A DNA stretch of 64,000 nt from Prevotella aurantiaca JCM 15754. Its GTDB lineage: Bacteria; Bacteroidota; Bacteroidia; Bacteroidales; Bacteroidaceae. The notes beneath the pieces were generated by a model, which saw nothing but the letters and a program-made list of their open reading frames with translations, was not told where the DNA came from and did no database searches. A program made the translations under genes and the position numbers. The stretch lies in assembly GCF_000614025.1 (NCBI RefSeq), contig NZ_BAKF01000010.1, positions 1 to 64,000 on the forward strand. Reading direction: 5' to 3'. How positions within the stretch are numbered: position 1 is the stretch's first letter; every line of letters begins with the position of its first letter. This document shows, piece by piece, positions 47,901 to 56,432 of this stretch.

Positions 47901-49434
47901 GCCAGGAGCTAAGGGCTCTTTGGGTATAGAGTTAGTAAAGAAAGATGGTTCAACCATGAACTTTTGGACATCTGACTTCTCTACTATGCCTGCAGGAGCT
48001 GCAAAGTGGAACCATGTAATTCTTGATTTACCATCAGAACTTCTCAGTCAAGAGTATTTCCGAGTACGAATCCGTGGTGCTGCAACTGCTTCTCTTGAAT
48101 CAACTCCTATCTATTTCGATAATATCAACGTTATAGACCCATTCCAAAAAGATGCTTCTATCTCAATGAACACTGTAGAAAGCGTTAAGAAAGGCCAGTC
48201 TATCAATCTTGATATTAGAGTTACAAACGTAGGTCTTGATAATATCCGTGGCTCAAAACTGATTGTAACAGCTAATAACAAGGAAGTTCATACTTCTACA
48301 ATCGACGAAGATTTGTTGTTGATGCAACAAGTAAAGATTCCTGTAGCAGTAAAGACAACTTCTTTAGACGAGTCGCAAGAAATGAATATTGAGGCCAGAG
48401 TTGAGATGGCAAACGACCTTGAAACCAATAACAACATAACCAATTCGACAGTTAAATTAATAGCTGCGAAACTTGCAGGTCCAAGCGATGTTAAGGCAGG
48501 ATCAGCAGGAGATAACAAGGTTAAGCTTACTTGGAAGGCTCCATACATTGAAGCAAATGTTATAGAAGACGACTTTGAAAGTTACGATGCATGGTCTACT
48601 ACATTTGGAGACTGGACAACTATTGATGCTGATCACGGCTATGCAGGTGCTCTTTCAGAGAAAGGAACATATCCACATCAAGACGAAAAGTTTGCATTTA
48701 TGAATTGGCAACCAAGCGATGCCTTTGGTGCTGGTCAAGGTTTGGCACCTCATTCTGGAAAACGAGCAGCTGTTGCTATTTATCAATTCAATAAGAGTGG
48801 AACAGAATATGTAAACGCTGACAACTGGTTGATTAGTCCATTGCTTTCTGGAAAGGAACAAACTATTCGCTTCTGGGTAAACAATATCAAATCGGAAACT
48901 AACGGACGAGAAACGTTCGATGTGTTGGCATCTTCTACAGGAACCGATACACTGAGCTTCGTAAAAATAGGAGATACATACGTGCAAGAGTCTGCAAAGT
49001 GGACAGAAGTTACTGTTAAGTTGCCTGCTGGAACCCGCTATTTTGCAATTCATCAGAATACTTCTAAGGAGCAAGCCTCTATCTTTATGATTGACGATGC
49101 AAGCTATGAAACCGGTAATATCCTATCAAGCTACAATGTTTATTGCAATAAAGAATTCAAAGGCAATACTGCTGAAACAAGCTTCACAGATATGGTAGAC
49201 AATACAGATATTATCCGCGATTATAGCATTACAGCTGTATACTTTGATGGTTCAGAGTCTGCTCCAGTAAGCATAGAAGTTTCAAACGATATTGAAACAA
49301 TCAATCGTAATGAAACCATTGCTTACGATGTTTACACTCTCGATGGCATTTTGGTTCGCAAGAAATCTGAAAGCCTTCGCAATTTGCGTCCAGGCATCTA
49401 CATTATTAATAATCGTAAGTGCATTATAAAATAA
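44983..49434 (+). CDS. Large secreted adhesin-type protein with choice-of-anchor and Fn3-like domains
   Basis: A 1483-residue protein with signal peptide MKRKKHFLTALAFASTMALSVSAQ. The first 330 residues may form a propeller-like domain (repeated EVFGQFYNSDLT, YGVATDGNFYHIDRSNG). Fn3-like segments (VKNVKLNIDAANLATITWNAPS, DNKVKLTWKAP) then alternate with cleaved-adhesin/choice-of-anchor-J-like domains (DDFLTEADSELYTIIDSNFDGLTWKW, DDFESYDAWSTTFGDWTTIDADH) with WLISP(P) motifs. The end, YDVYTLDGILVRKKSESLRNLRPGIYII, resembles the type IX secretion type A sorting tail. It is probably exported to the surface. A terminator follows at 49492. Confidence 0.85.
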   Translation: MKRKKHFLTALAFASTMALSVSAQTLPKTEASFQFEKSLPGVKKQDVKFKEVKTFPLLNQMMLPQSKSSLLREVVDGRMLVTPKFNNGQLSVLPNLELWANILSNNFVGICWFNPTQTISFTPLAGYDKGYFNAGSGLVEDAEQLHGIYLDTTYSGWGILLVVHFAYDTRTWEMLGEPEVIRDYRVVATETANDPRTGEVFGQFYNSDLTRREFGVIDYQTMTRTTVGQSAHQYVAMGITSDGEAYGVATDGNFYHIDRSNGKETLKGSTGIQVARHDGNAYFQSGEIDPRTDEFYWASVDSTGLSMLYTIDLADGHVTQVSPMGNTNVMALTIPAPKAADGAPDKVKSLSYEFVGASLTGKIKFRAPDETFAGKSLDGTLTYNITSNKKEVATGTVQAGDMCETTVTLPEGINKIAVTVSNIVGPSPKVKKEAYIGFDTPLPVKNVKLNIDAANLATITWNAPSKGVHNGFLGSLKYDIYKVADGDTALVATDFTGTTYTETIPSDLLKKYRYAIRAKNEKHESTLALSNGQAVGTAFQVPYFDDFLTEADSELYTIIDSNFDGLTWKWLSGSTNCFFYKHSSVKGDDWLITPPIHLKAGKNYKLSFRARAGLANYPERIEVKWGNGNKAANMTNELIAPTDLKSIAYQSYSNTFSPTTDGDYHFGFHAISDAETYFLYMDSLFIESTEASRPAAVTNLKATPDQTGTLKAIFTFKTPTKTTSGDALSSISKVEIRKGNYIIKSIANPAVGATITATDDKATMGVSEYSVVAFNGEEPGERAVVKVCVGIDKPDVPSVRVVDQTTSAKITWQPVKGANGGVIIPSEVRYDVYNVTEAGAVGEKIGSVQGGTEYLVNGLQNNEGTQDYKQWAVNANTSMGSSLYGVGAIVVGAPYLLPFHNSFKDLTLEGQFFAIERPNKEISWDITNDKTIDNDGGAIAFRPSRPGTAAIVTGKISMQGATSPKLLFDYYAQPGAKGSLGIELVKKDGSTMNFWTSDFSTMPAGAAKWNHVILDLPSELLSQEYFRVRIRGAATASLESTPIYFDNINVIDPFQKDASISMNTVESVKKGQSINLDIRVTNVGLDNIRGSKLIVTANNKEVHTSTIDEDLLLMQQVKIPVAVKTTSLDESQEMNIEARVEMANDLETNNNITNSTVKLIAAKLAGPSDVKAGSAGDNKVKLTWKAPYIEANVIEDDFESYDAWSTTFGDWTTIDADHGYAGALSEKGTYPHQDEKFAFMNWQPSDAFGAGQGLAPHSGKRAAVAIYQFNKSGTEYVNADNWLISPLLSGKEQTIRFWVNNIKSETNGRETFDVLASSTGTDTLSFVKIGDTYVQESAKWTEVTVKLPAGTRYFAIHQNTSKEQASIFMIDDASYETGNILSSYNVYCNKEFKGNTAETSFTDMVDNTDIIRDYSITAVYFDGSESAPVSIEVSNDIETINRNETIAYDVYTLDGILVRKKSESLRNLRPGIYIINNRKCIIK

Positions 49435-49491
49435 GTATTCTATAAAGGATTCAATAGATACAACATATATTTTATGTGAATCCTACTAATT

Positions 49492-49530
49492 AAGGACTGG
49501 CTCTTTCTTAAGGGTCAGTCCTTTGTTTTT
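49492..49530 (+). terminator. Terminator after the large adhesin-type gene
   Basis: AAGGACTG (49492-49499) pairs with CAGTCCTT (49516-49523), followed by TGTTTTT. Confidence 0.75.
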
Positions 49531-49659
49531 ATACAGTTCTAATATTTGTTAGAAGGTCAAACGACTGCTATTGTGATAATCTACTTTGCTAAATATACTT
49601 TCAAAATAATATTGGTATGTTATATTTTTAATCAAATGATAAACATTTTGTAATTAAAA

Positions 49660-49691
49660 TTTGGTGCTTCTTAGCAATTATTATATCTTTG
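49660..49691 (+). promoter_or_regulatory. Promoter of the BspA-like LRR gene
   Basis: TTTG at 49660-49663, 20 bp, then TATCTTTG at 49684-49691, in a block nearly identical to the one before 44818. Confidence 0.8.
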
Positions 49692-49726
49692 TATGCATCG
49701 CAATTTACCTTTAAAACATCACAATT

Positions 49727-51919
49727 ATGAGAAAAACCTATTTATTTACATTACTTGTATCTGTATTGTTTAGTTGCACTTTAAACGCACAAACAACAAA
49801 ATCTGTAGATGTTACCCAACCAGGAACTTTGTCTGCAACACTTGGCGAGGACCTAAAGAAGGTTAAGAACCTTACAGTTACTGGAAAAATTAACTCGTCC
49901 GATATTGACGGACTTATACAGGCAAGTGCGCTTGAAGTATTAAATCTTTTAGATGCAGCCATCGTAGATGCAGAAGGAAAGGAAACAACAGCATTTCCCG
50001 GTTACGTATTACGTAAGCATTCGTCGCTAACGACACTTACATTCCCTAAAACGATAACATCGGTAGGTAATGGTGCATTCTTTAAATGCCTTAAACTAAA
50101 AAAGGTTATATTGCCAGAAACTATTAAAAAACTGAATGAAAGTGTCTTTATGAGTTGCTCTACTCTTGCCGAAATTAACTTTCCAAATGAACTGGAAAGT
50201 ATAGGAAGAAATGCACTTTATATGACCGCAATTACAGAATTCGTTGCTCCAAAATCGTTGAAAATAATAGGCGACAATGCCTTATATGGTACACAAATTA
50301 CGAAAGTCGTACTAAATGATAAGTTAGAGAAAATTGGACAAGCCGCATTTGCAGCTTGTAAGCAACTTGCAAAGATAGAAATCGAAAATAATCCCAACTT
50401 TAAACTGGTAGATGGCGTGCTTTATAATGCTGACGAAACCACACTTGTTGTTTATCCGTTGGCAGATAAAAGGCCATTATACAAGACATTGCCAACAGTT
50501 ACAACTATCTGTCAAGGCATATTTGAAGGTGCAGTAAACCTTAAGGATATTTATATTAACGAAGGAGTTAAAACGATTCCTGTTAGTTTATGCTGCAATG
50601 CCGAGGCTTTAGAACGTATGTATTGGCCAGCTTCTATTACCGAAGTGAAGGTTGGTGCAATAGATGGTTGTAAAAAATTACGCGAACTACACGTTGCTGC
50701 TATAAAGGCACCTGCTGCTGATACTGGAGCATTTGGAGTTATGTTTAAAAACTACACTGCTTATCTTTATGTGCCTTTCGGAGCGAAAGCAAGTTACGAA
50801 GCAAACGAAGAGTGGAACGAAAACTTTTTAGGCATTAATGAAGAAAGCACAGAACCCAATACTATTGTTTTAAAAACTAACAAGTCTGTGGGCGACGTTC
50901 TATCACTGAAGGTTGGCGCAAAAGAAGGTGAACAAATTAGAATAAAAGGTGCATCGTACAACGCTCAAGACCAGTTGATACTTACCGATACCGAAGTAAC
51001 GCTTTACGGAAAAATTACGAAGATAGATTGTAGTAGCAATAGACTATCTTCAATTCTTATTGCCAATCAACCACAATTACGAGAAATCTACTGCGACGAT
51101 AATGAACTTAAAAAACTGGAAGCGAACTACGTGCCAGTATTAGCAACACTTTATTGTGGTAATAATAAGGATTTGGAGAAAGTAGACCTCAATTCTATGC
51201 CTGCACTCGCAGATTTTAGTTGCTACGGCAATAAGATAAAACAACTCGATTTCAGCCAGAACCCATTGCTCACCTCGTTAATCTGTCGAGATAATCTTAT
51301 TGAAGGTACACTCGACCTTAGCAAAAATCCAAAGGTAGAACAAGTTAATTGTTATAACAACGCAATATCTGAGATAAAGTTAGCACCACAATCAAGTTTA
51401 CGACATATAGAAATGCAACGCAATAATATTAAAGGTACAAGCATGACAGAGTTTATGAAAGCACTACCTGTATATATTGCTTATGGTTCAGACGAATGGG
51501 ACGACTATGGAGGACTAAATTTGCAAGGACTCTATGTAACAGAAATAACGGGCGCACTCGAAAAGAATTTGGCACTGGTAAGCGATGTAAAAATTGCCAA
51601 AGATAAGAATTGGCCTGTTTTTGCAATAGATATTGAAGAATATGGTTCAAGTGCACCAAAGCCTTATAACGGAACTGATGCAACAGGAATCAACACAATA
51701 TCTGCAGTAGATAATATTAAGACTTACGTTGTTCATAACACGATAAACGTGGAAGGTATTGCCAACTGCGAAACTATAATGCTCTATGCTGCAAACGGTA
51801 TGCTTGTTGATAAAACGATAAGTAAAAAAAGTGTAGCAAAACTCGTCGCACAAGGCGCAGGAGTATATTTTGTGAAGTGGGCAAACAATTTGGTAAAAGT
51901 CATAGTTATAACTAAATAA
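49727..51919 (+). CDS. BspA-like leucine-rich repeat surface protein
   Basis: A 730-residue protein with signal peptide MRKTYLFTLLVSVLFSCTLNAQ. Residues about 85-330 are LRR_5/BspA-type repeats (AFFKCLKLKKVILPETIKKL, VFMSCSTLAEINFPNELESIG, AFAACKQLAKIEIE). After a linker, a second LRR block (about 440-580) with CDDNELKKLEANYVPVLATLYCGNN repeats resembles internalin-type repeats. The C-terminus (YVVHNTINVEGIANCETIMLYAANGMLVDKT...GVYFVKWANNLVKVIVI) looks like a type IX sorting tail. BspA-type proteins bind host matrix proteins in oral Bacteroidetes; that role here is inference. Confidence 0.88.
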   Translation: MRKTYLFTLLVSVLFSCTLNAQTTKSVDVTQPGTLSATLGEDLKKVKNLTVTGKINSSDIDGLIQASALEVLNLLDAAIVDAEGKETTAFPGYVLRKHSSLTTLTFPKTITSVGNGAFFKCLKLKKVILPETIKKLNESVFMSCSTLAEINFPNELESIGRNALYMTAITEFVAPKSLKIIGDNALYGTQITKVVLNDKLEKIGQAAFAACKQLAKIEIENNPNFKLVDGVLYNADETTLVVYPLADKRPLYKTLPTVTTICQGIFEGAVNLKDIYINEGVKTIPVSLCCNAEALERMYWPASITEVKVGAIDGCKKLRELHVAAIKAPAADTGAFGVMFKNYTAYLYVPFGAKASYEANEEWNENFLGINEESTEPNTIVLKTNKSVGDVLSLKVGAKEGEQIRIKGASYNAQDQLILTDTEVTLYGKITKIDCSSNRLSSILIANQPQLREIYCDDNELKKLEANYVPVLATLYCGNNKDLEKVDLNSMPALADFSCYGNKIKQLDFSQNPLLTSLICRDNLIEGTLDLSKNPKVEQVNCYNNAISEIKLAPQSSLRHIEMQRNNIKGTSMTEFMKALPVYIAYGSDEWDDYGGLNLQGLYVTEITGALEKNLALVSDVKIAKDKNWPVFAIDIEEYGSSAPKPYNGTDATGINTISAVDNIKTYVVHNTINVEGIANCETIMLYAANGMLVDKTISKKSVAKLVAQGAGVYFVKWANNLVKVIVITK

Positions 51920-51968
51920 GAATAAAGTAGCCTATCTATTTTACAAATTTAGCTATCGAAGGAGAAGT

Positions 51969-52535
51969 CTAATAACAGTATAATTTCGGTTTGTGGCACA
52001 TTTCATACAAGTCATTGAGTAATGCCCCATTAGAATAAATTATTCCACCACGCTTTTCGGTTCCATATGATTCATGAGCATAACCAAAAAGATGATATTT
52101 GGGTTTTACTTTTATCACTCTCTCACCTAATAGCTTGTTACCCCAATGCTTGCCATTGCTTTCGTCTAAAATCATCATAGGAGGTTCGTGAGTAACAAGA
52201 ATGTCCACATAATCCGGTATCAACTCCTCTGGATGGTTATATCCCAATCCAAAGAACTTTACACCAAATATCTCACATCCATTATGTTGAAGGAAATGCA
52301 CATTATTAGGAAGATCCTCTATTACATCTGCATCCCAAAGACACAGGTCATGATTCCCAACCACAAATATTTTTTGAGCGTAAGGTAATTTGATGAACCA
52401 ATTGAGAAAATCAAGAGTTTCTTGCTCTGTTCCCATGTCCGTAAAATCACCACAATGCACAATAATATCCGCAGCTGGCAAGTTAGTCAGTTGCTTATGT
52501 TTGTTGTGTGTATCTGAGATTTGAAGAATCCTCAT
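51969..52535 (-). CDS. MPPED-like calcineurin-type metallophosphoesterase
   Basis: A 188-residue enzyme with the metal-site motifs D8-x-H10 (ISDTH), GDFTD (Asp30), GNHD (Asn61, His62) and THEPP (His116). The last motif reads GYAH at 151-154; family members normally have GHxH, so one metal-binding His is Tyr152. The length and the FG-x-x-HESYG text match the MPPED group. Substrates of bacterial members are poorly known; phosphodiesters such as cyclic nucleotides or RNA are possible. Its ATG overlaps the stop of the beta-CASP gene by 4 bases, so the two are translationally coupled. Confidence 0.85.
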   Translation of the reverse strand: MRILQISDTHNKHKQLTNLPAADIIVHCGDFTDMGTEQETLDFLNWFIKLPYAQKIFVVGNHDLCLWDADVIEDLPNNVHFLQHNGCEIFGVKFFGLGYNHPEELIPDYVDILVTHEPPMMILDESNGKHWGNKLLGERVIKVKPKYHLFGYAHESYGTEKRGGIIYSNGALLNDLYEMCHKPKLYCY

Positions 52536-53794
52536 TGTAAAATTATGCTTATTTTATCTGTTACTATTTCAGATTGCTGAAAGATCTTATATCCCTTGAC
52601 CTTAAGCATGTCATATTGACTATTCTCATCCTTGTGAATTGGAATAACCCCGATAGATGGATTGACAAAAGTACAAACATCTTCTAGGGTACTTACATCC
52701 GCATGTCCACTGGTATGGAAACCCTCTCTAGAACCATCAAAAATGTGTTTACCAAAGAGATTTCTGATACTAAGTATCTTATCGTTGGCGTAAACTTTAC
52801 CTTCTTCAGCATAACCATTCCACATGGAGTATATTAGCCAGGCATCCTCATCATTGTAAACGTCCAACATTCCTTTAACAAGATATTCCATACCACTTCG
52901 TAATGGCATTAAAAAACCATCATGCTTCAACTTTTTGACTACGTTTTTTGTCCTGAAATTGATCAGTCTGAAGGTTTGGTCAAACTTAAACAAGCCAGAC
53001 TGTTTACCAGCATAATTAGAGAACACATCAAGAATGTCTTGCTGATACTGATCTATTAAGAACACTCTACCTGTTTCCTTGCAAGCTGCATGAAAAGACG
53101 CAAGACGGTCAAGTTCTGTTGAGGAGCAAAGGGCAAAGATATACTTATGATTTTTCAAAACATCAATTATATTCATTTTGATATCATTCTCGGTTACAAC
53201 CTTTTCTTGTCTGCGACCAAGCATAGTTCCTTCTGTAATAAGTAAATCTACTTGACCGACATATTTTCCCAACATTTTGAACAAGCTCTTTCCAAGATAA
53301 CCATGTTTACGAAAATCACCAGTATGCAGGATCTTAATGCCATTACACTCAATTTTGAACATATATGCGTCAAAGGCTGAATGACTGACAAAATATGGAG
53401 TTACAATGATTTTGTCAGCTCCAGAGTATTTAATTGGCTGATCTGCAACATATGTTTTCATCAGCTCAGCTGAAGTGAGCATATCTATGAAACGATTATC
53501 ATGTTTACATAATACCTCATACTTGCAGACCATTATATCTTTGGCACCCTCTCCTATATATTGAGGTATTTCGGGACTGACCAAATGGTGCAAACCTGTA
53601 TGGTCACCATGGTAATGAGTATAGAATATTGCATTGGCACCAGCTGTTAGTGTGTCGATATCGTCTTTGGACAGTTCCTCCTGACAACTACCAGGAAGAT
53701 TGCTACCAAGGTCAATAATTATCTTACAGCCATTATGCTCAATGATTGTAATACAGCCACCTATCTGATTTGCTCTGTGAATGGTTATCCTCAT
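52532..53794 (-). CDS. Metallo-beta-lactamase-fold protein of the beta-CASP/RNase J type
   Basis: A 420-residue protein. The zinc motif H60-x-H62-x-D64-H65 (FYTHYHGDHTG), His138, the HTGD motif (157-160) and LLITEGTM form the MBL domain. The C-terminal HTSGHADVSTLEDVCTFVNPSIGVIPIH matches the beta-CASP/RMMBL end found in RNase J and CPSF-type nucleases. The middle (about 185-330) would be the beta-CASP cap. It is shorter than RNase J and may cut RNA or single-stranded DNA. It is 4 bases after the PD-(D/E)XK-like gene and overlaps the phosphoesterase gene. Confidence 0.85.
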   Translation of the reverse strand: MRITIHRANQIGGCITIIEHNGCKIIIDLGSNLPGSCQEELSKDDIDTLTAGANAIFYTHYHGDHTGLHHLVSPEIPQYIGEGAKDIMVCKYEVLCKHDNRFIDMLTSAELMKTYVADQPIKYSGADKIIVTPYFVSHSAFDAYMFKIECNGIKILHTGDFRKHGYLGKSLFKMLGKYVGQVDLLITEGTMLGRRQEKVVTENDIKMNIIDVLKNHKYIFALCSSTELDRLASFHAACKETGRVFLIDQYQQDILDVFSNYAGKQSGLFKFDQTFRLINFRTKNVVKKLKHDGFLMPLRSGMEYLVKGMLDVYNDEDAWLIYSMWNGYAEEGKVYANDKILSIRNLFGKHIFDGSREGFHTSGHADVSTLEDVCTFVNPSIGVIPIHKDENSQYDMLKVKGYKIFQQSEIVTDKISIILQ

Positions 53795-53798
53795 ATTG

Positions 53799-54797
53799 CT
53801 ATCCTTCTAATTTCTTTGAAGTAAGAAGAGTTCCTTTTTCATCACATGTGAAAGCTTTCATGTACGGAATAAATATGTCTTTAGTAAAGCGATACCTCTC
53901 ACAAATTTTTTTTGACAATCTACTGTCTTCACCGTTTATGACGCATGGGATTATATTGCCAGACAATTTGGTTGGAAAGTACTTAAGGAAGGATTTCGAT
54001 ATTAATCCCATATTGATTTTCTGTTCAACCATAGTCTTAATATGTTCATAGAGGAAGTTGTCGCTAGATAATAGCTTAATCAACTGCTTGTAATAAAAGG
54101 CAGTCTGTATAGGTGAAAGTGAAGTTTTTGAAGGATCATCCTGTTTAACTTCCATGATTATAATATCGCCATTCTTATTGAGACCTAAGAAATCAAACTC
54201 TCCATATTCTGGTTTTATATCCTTAGGCAAATTACCTTTATAGGTAGAACGCAACTGTGAAATATTTTTTAGTTGCTCATCTACGATATCTTTATTCCAT
54301 TCCGCTTTAACTACCTCATCATAAAATCCGATAACAAATTCTTTATCGATAATAATAAAATCATCAGATTCCTGATAATCGAATGTATATCTTCTGCCTA
54401 TCAATGTCTGATAATAGCCTTCTTTACGTACTCCATTTGTAGCAATATAATATCTATCGAAAACATTCTCGGTTTCAATTTTAGAGAGATAATTCTCGAA
54501 AAGTGAGGGTGAAGGAGATGTGAAAAGTTCTTCATCTAATCTCATGTACTTTTCATCTGCTGTATATTCTGCAAACTTCCCATTTCTATATAATATCTGG
54601 AAAACTCTTCCAGTTCCTCTATAAACAGAAAACCAAGATCGATTTTGTTTGGGGTCATGTCCAGTCTGAAAATCAAGAGATTCATGTCTCTTTACAAAAG
54701 GTACGAGCCAATCCAAATTTTTAGTTATGTGCTGAGCCAATTCATCACACATGGTTCTATCATAATACGTTGTTGTTATTTCCATAATTTTATTCAT
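53799..54797 (-). CDS. Putative PD-(D/E)XK nuclease-like protein
   Basis: A 332-residue protein I do not recognise as a named family. Residues 197-231 contain a nuclease-like core: E200-F-D202-F-L-G-L, then IIIMEVKQ with E216 and K218, then Q231 in SLSPIQTAFYYKQL. This spacing fits PD-(D/E)XK endonuclease active sites (D...E-x-K, followed by a helix with Gln). The N-terminal 190 residues (for example WFSVYRGTGRVFQILYRNGKFAEYT) are uncharacterised. It opens the three-gene cassette. There is no obvious promoter box in its short upstream region before the IS remnant. Confidence 0.6.
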   Translation of the reverse strand: MNKIMEITTTYYDRTMCDELAQHITKNLDWLVPFVKRHESLDFQTGHDPKQNRSWFSVYRGTGRVFQILYRNGKFAEYTADEKYMRLDEELFTSPSPSLFENYLSKIETENVFDRYYIATNGVRKEGYYQTLIGRRYTFDYQESDDFIIIDKEFVIGFYDEVVKAEWNKDIVDEQLKNISQLRSTYKGNLPKDIKPEYGEFDFLGLNKNGDIIIMEVKQDDPSKTSLSPIQTAFYYKQLIKLLSSDNFLYEHIKTMVEQKINMGLISKSFLKYFPTKLSGNIIPCVINGEDSRLSKKICERYRFTKDIFIPYMKAFTCDEKGTLLTSKKLEG

Positions 54798-54840
54798 TTA
54801 ATGACTTTGTCAAGTCAAGAAACCTAGAGAAAGATATTTT

Positions 54841-54985
54841 GGTACTGTCCTAAAAAAGTGTGTAAGTCCATATTTTTCTTATCTTTGTATTTTGGTAACA
54901 TTAAAATAAAGAAATAATGGAACTTACACAATTACAAATTTCGGAAATTCTTTCGAATTACACAAGTAGTAGCGAGGGTTTTATT
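54841..54985 (+). mobile_element. Remnant left end of an IS256-type insertion sequence
   Basis: GGTACTGTCCTAAAAAAGTG resembles an IS256-family terminal inverted repeat. A TATCTTTG box and the ATG at 54917 follow, starting MELTQLQISEILSNYTSSSEG, which looks like the beginning of an IS256-type transposase. The similarity stops after about 22 codons. No right end is seen, so this is a truncated copy. Confidence 0.55.
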
Positions 54986-55140
54986 ACTATTTCAGTGAGA
55001 TGGTATATGGAAGTAAAATTTATAATTATAATTGCTCAAAACTTTAATTATAATTTCAAAATTTATAATTATAAATTTTATTTTTTTAATTATAAATTTT
55101 CAGGCCTCTCTATTATGTTGATTTTAAGCTATTTATAATG
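54986..55140. repeat. AT-rich stretch with repeated TTTATAATTATAA
   Basis: AATTTATAATTATAA-type text recurs around 55017, 55060 and 55088 in both orientations. It adjoins the IS remnant and contains no gene that I can support. The open frame running through it is only the tail of the transposase remnant. Confidence 0.5.
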
Positions 55141-55205
55141 TGGGTAAAAATACCTTTTTATTGATGGCTTGAATGTGCCAAAATAGAGTAGCCTATATAA
55201 ACAGA

Positions 55206-55241
55206 AAAAGCCCGAAAGTATTTGTCTTTCGAGCTTTTTTC
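55206..55241 (-). terminator. Terminator of the tdh-like gene
   Basis: The minus strand reads AGCTCGAAAG, a 7-base loop and CTTTCGGGCT, then TTTTT. Confidence 0.75.
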
Positions 55242-55291
55242 TTTTAGCTTTTGGGAGAATTATTTCAGCCTCCACTTATTTTTACATTAGC

Positions 55292-56245
55292 TTAGAGCAA
55301 TTTCTTGCTGAGCTGTTCGAGCATATCTACAGTCATACTCTTGAGGTCGTATTGTGGTTTCCAGTTCCATTCGCTACGAGCGCAAGAGTCGTCCAAACGA
55401 TCTGGCCAGCTATCAGCAATACCTTGCTTCAATGGGTCTACATCGTAAACCATTTCAAAGTTAGGTTTGTGTTTCTTTATTTCAGCAAATATTTCTTCTG
55501 GTTCAAAACTCATTGCCGCAACATTGAAACCATTGTGGTGAATAAGTTTTGTTGGGTCAGCTTCCATCAAAGAAATAGCTGCATGCAATGCATCTGGCAT
55601 ATACATCATATCCATGTAAGTGCCTTTTGCGATAGGACATACAAACTTTTCGCCCTTAACTGCAGAATAATAAATATCTACAGCGTAGTCGGTTGTACCA
55701 CCACCTGGAGGAGTTACATAAGAAATGATACCTGGGAAACGTACCGAACGGGTGTCTACACCATATTTTTTCTGATAGTAGTCTGAAAGTAACTCGGTAG
55801 TAACCTTAGATACACCATAAATTGTACCAGGACGCTGAACAGTGTCTTGTGGTGTCATGTCGTGAGGAGTGCTTGGACCGAATGAACCAATAGAACTTGG
55901 TGTGAACACTGCACACTTGTTTTCGCGAGCAATCTCAAGAATATTCCAAAGACCATCAATTCCTATTTTCCATGCCAAACGTGGTTTTCCTTCTGCTACT
56001 ACTGATAATAATGCTGCAAGGTTGTAGATTGTGTCGATATTGTACTTCTTCACTACTGCAGTAATCATTTCAGGGTTGGTAACATCGCATTCAGCCGATG
56101 GACCACCTTCAAGAAGTTCGCCAGTAGGTTCTGCACCTTTAATGAAACCTGCAACTACGTTGTTGCCACCGTAAATACTGCGTAACTCTCTTACAAGCTC
56201 TGAGCCTATCTGCCCTGTAGAGCCAATAACCAAAATATTTTTCAT
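55292..56245 (-). CDS. NAD-dependent epimerase-type L-threonine dehydrogenase
   Basis: A 317-residue short-chain (extended SDR) protein: nucleotide-binding IGSTGQIGSELVRELR, catalytic YGVSK and RFPGIISYVTPPGGGTTDYAVD, the pattern of SDR-type threonine 3-dehydrogenases. It would oxidise threonine to 2-amino-3-ketobutyrate. The kbl gene, encoding the next enzyme, is divergent 187 bases away, which supports this assignment. A -7 box TAACTTTG lies at 56287-56280. Confidence 0.88.
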   Translation of the reverse strand: MKNILVIGSTGQIGSELVRELRSIYGGNNVVAGFIKGAEPTGELLEGGPSAECDVTNPEMITAVVKKYNIDTIYNLAALLSVVAEGKPRLAWKIGIDGLWNILEIARENKCAVFTPSSIGSFGPSTPHDMTPQDTVQRPGTIYGVSKVTTELLSDYYQKKYGVDTRSVRFPGIISYVTPPGGGTTDYAVDIYYSAVKGEKFVCPIAKGTYMDMMYMPDALHAAISLMEADPTKLIHHNGFNVAAMSFEPEEIFAEIKKHKPNFEMVYDVDPLKQGIADSWPDRLDDSCARSEWNWKPQYDLKSMTVDMLEQLSKKLL

Positions 56246-56432
56246 ATTATTATTGAATAGATTTTTTTGTTTTATGGCGCAAAGTTAACTACTTTTTTGA
56301 TTAATTTAGGAATTAAAAGTATTAATGTTGTATAAAAAAAAGGGCTTGATTTAAAATAATCAGAATTTAAGTTCCTTTTTTCAAAAAATATCAAGACCTT
56401 TGTACTTGAAAATAATTAAAAACTTTAATGCT

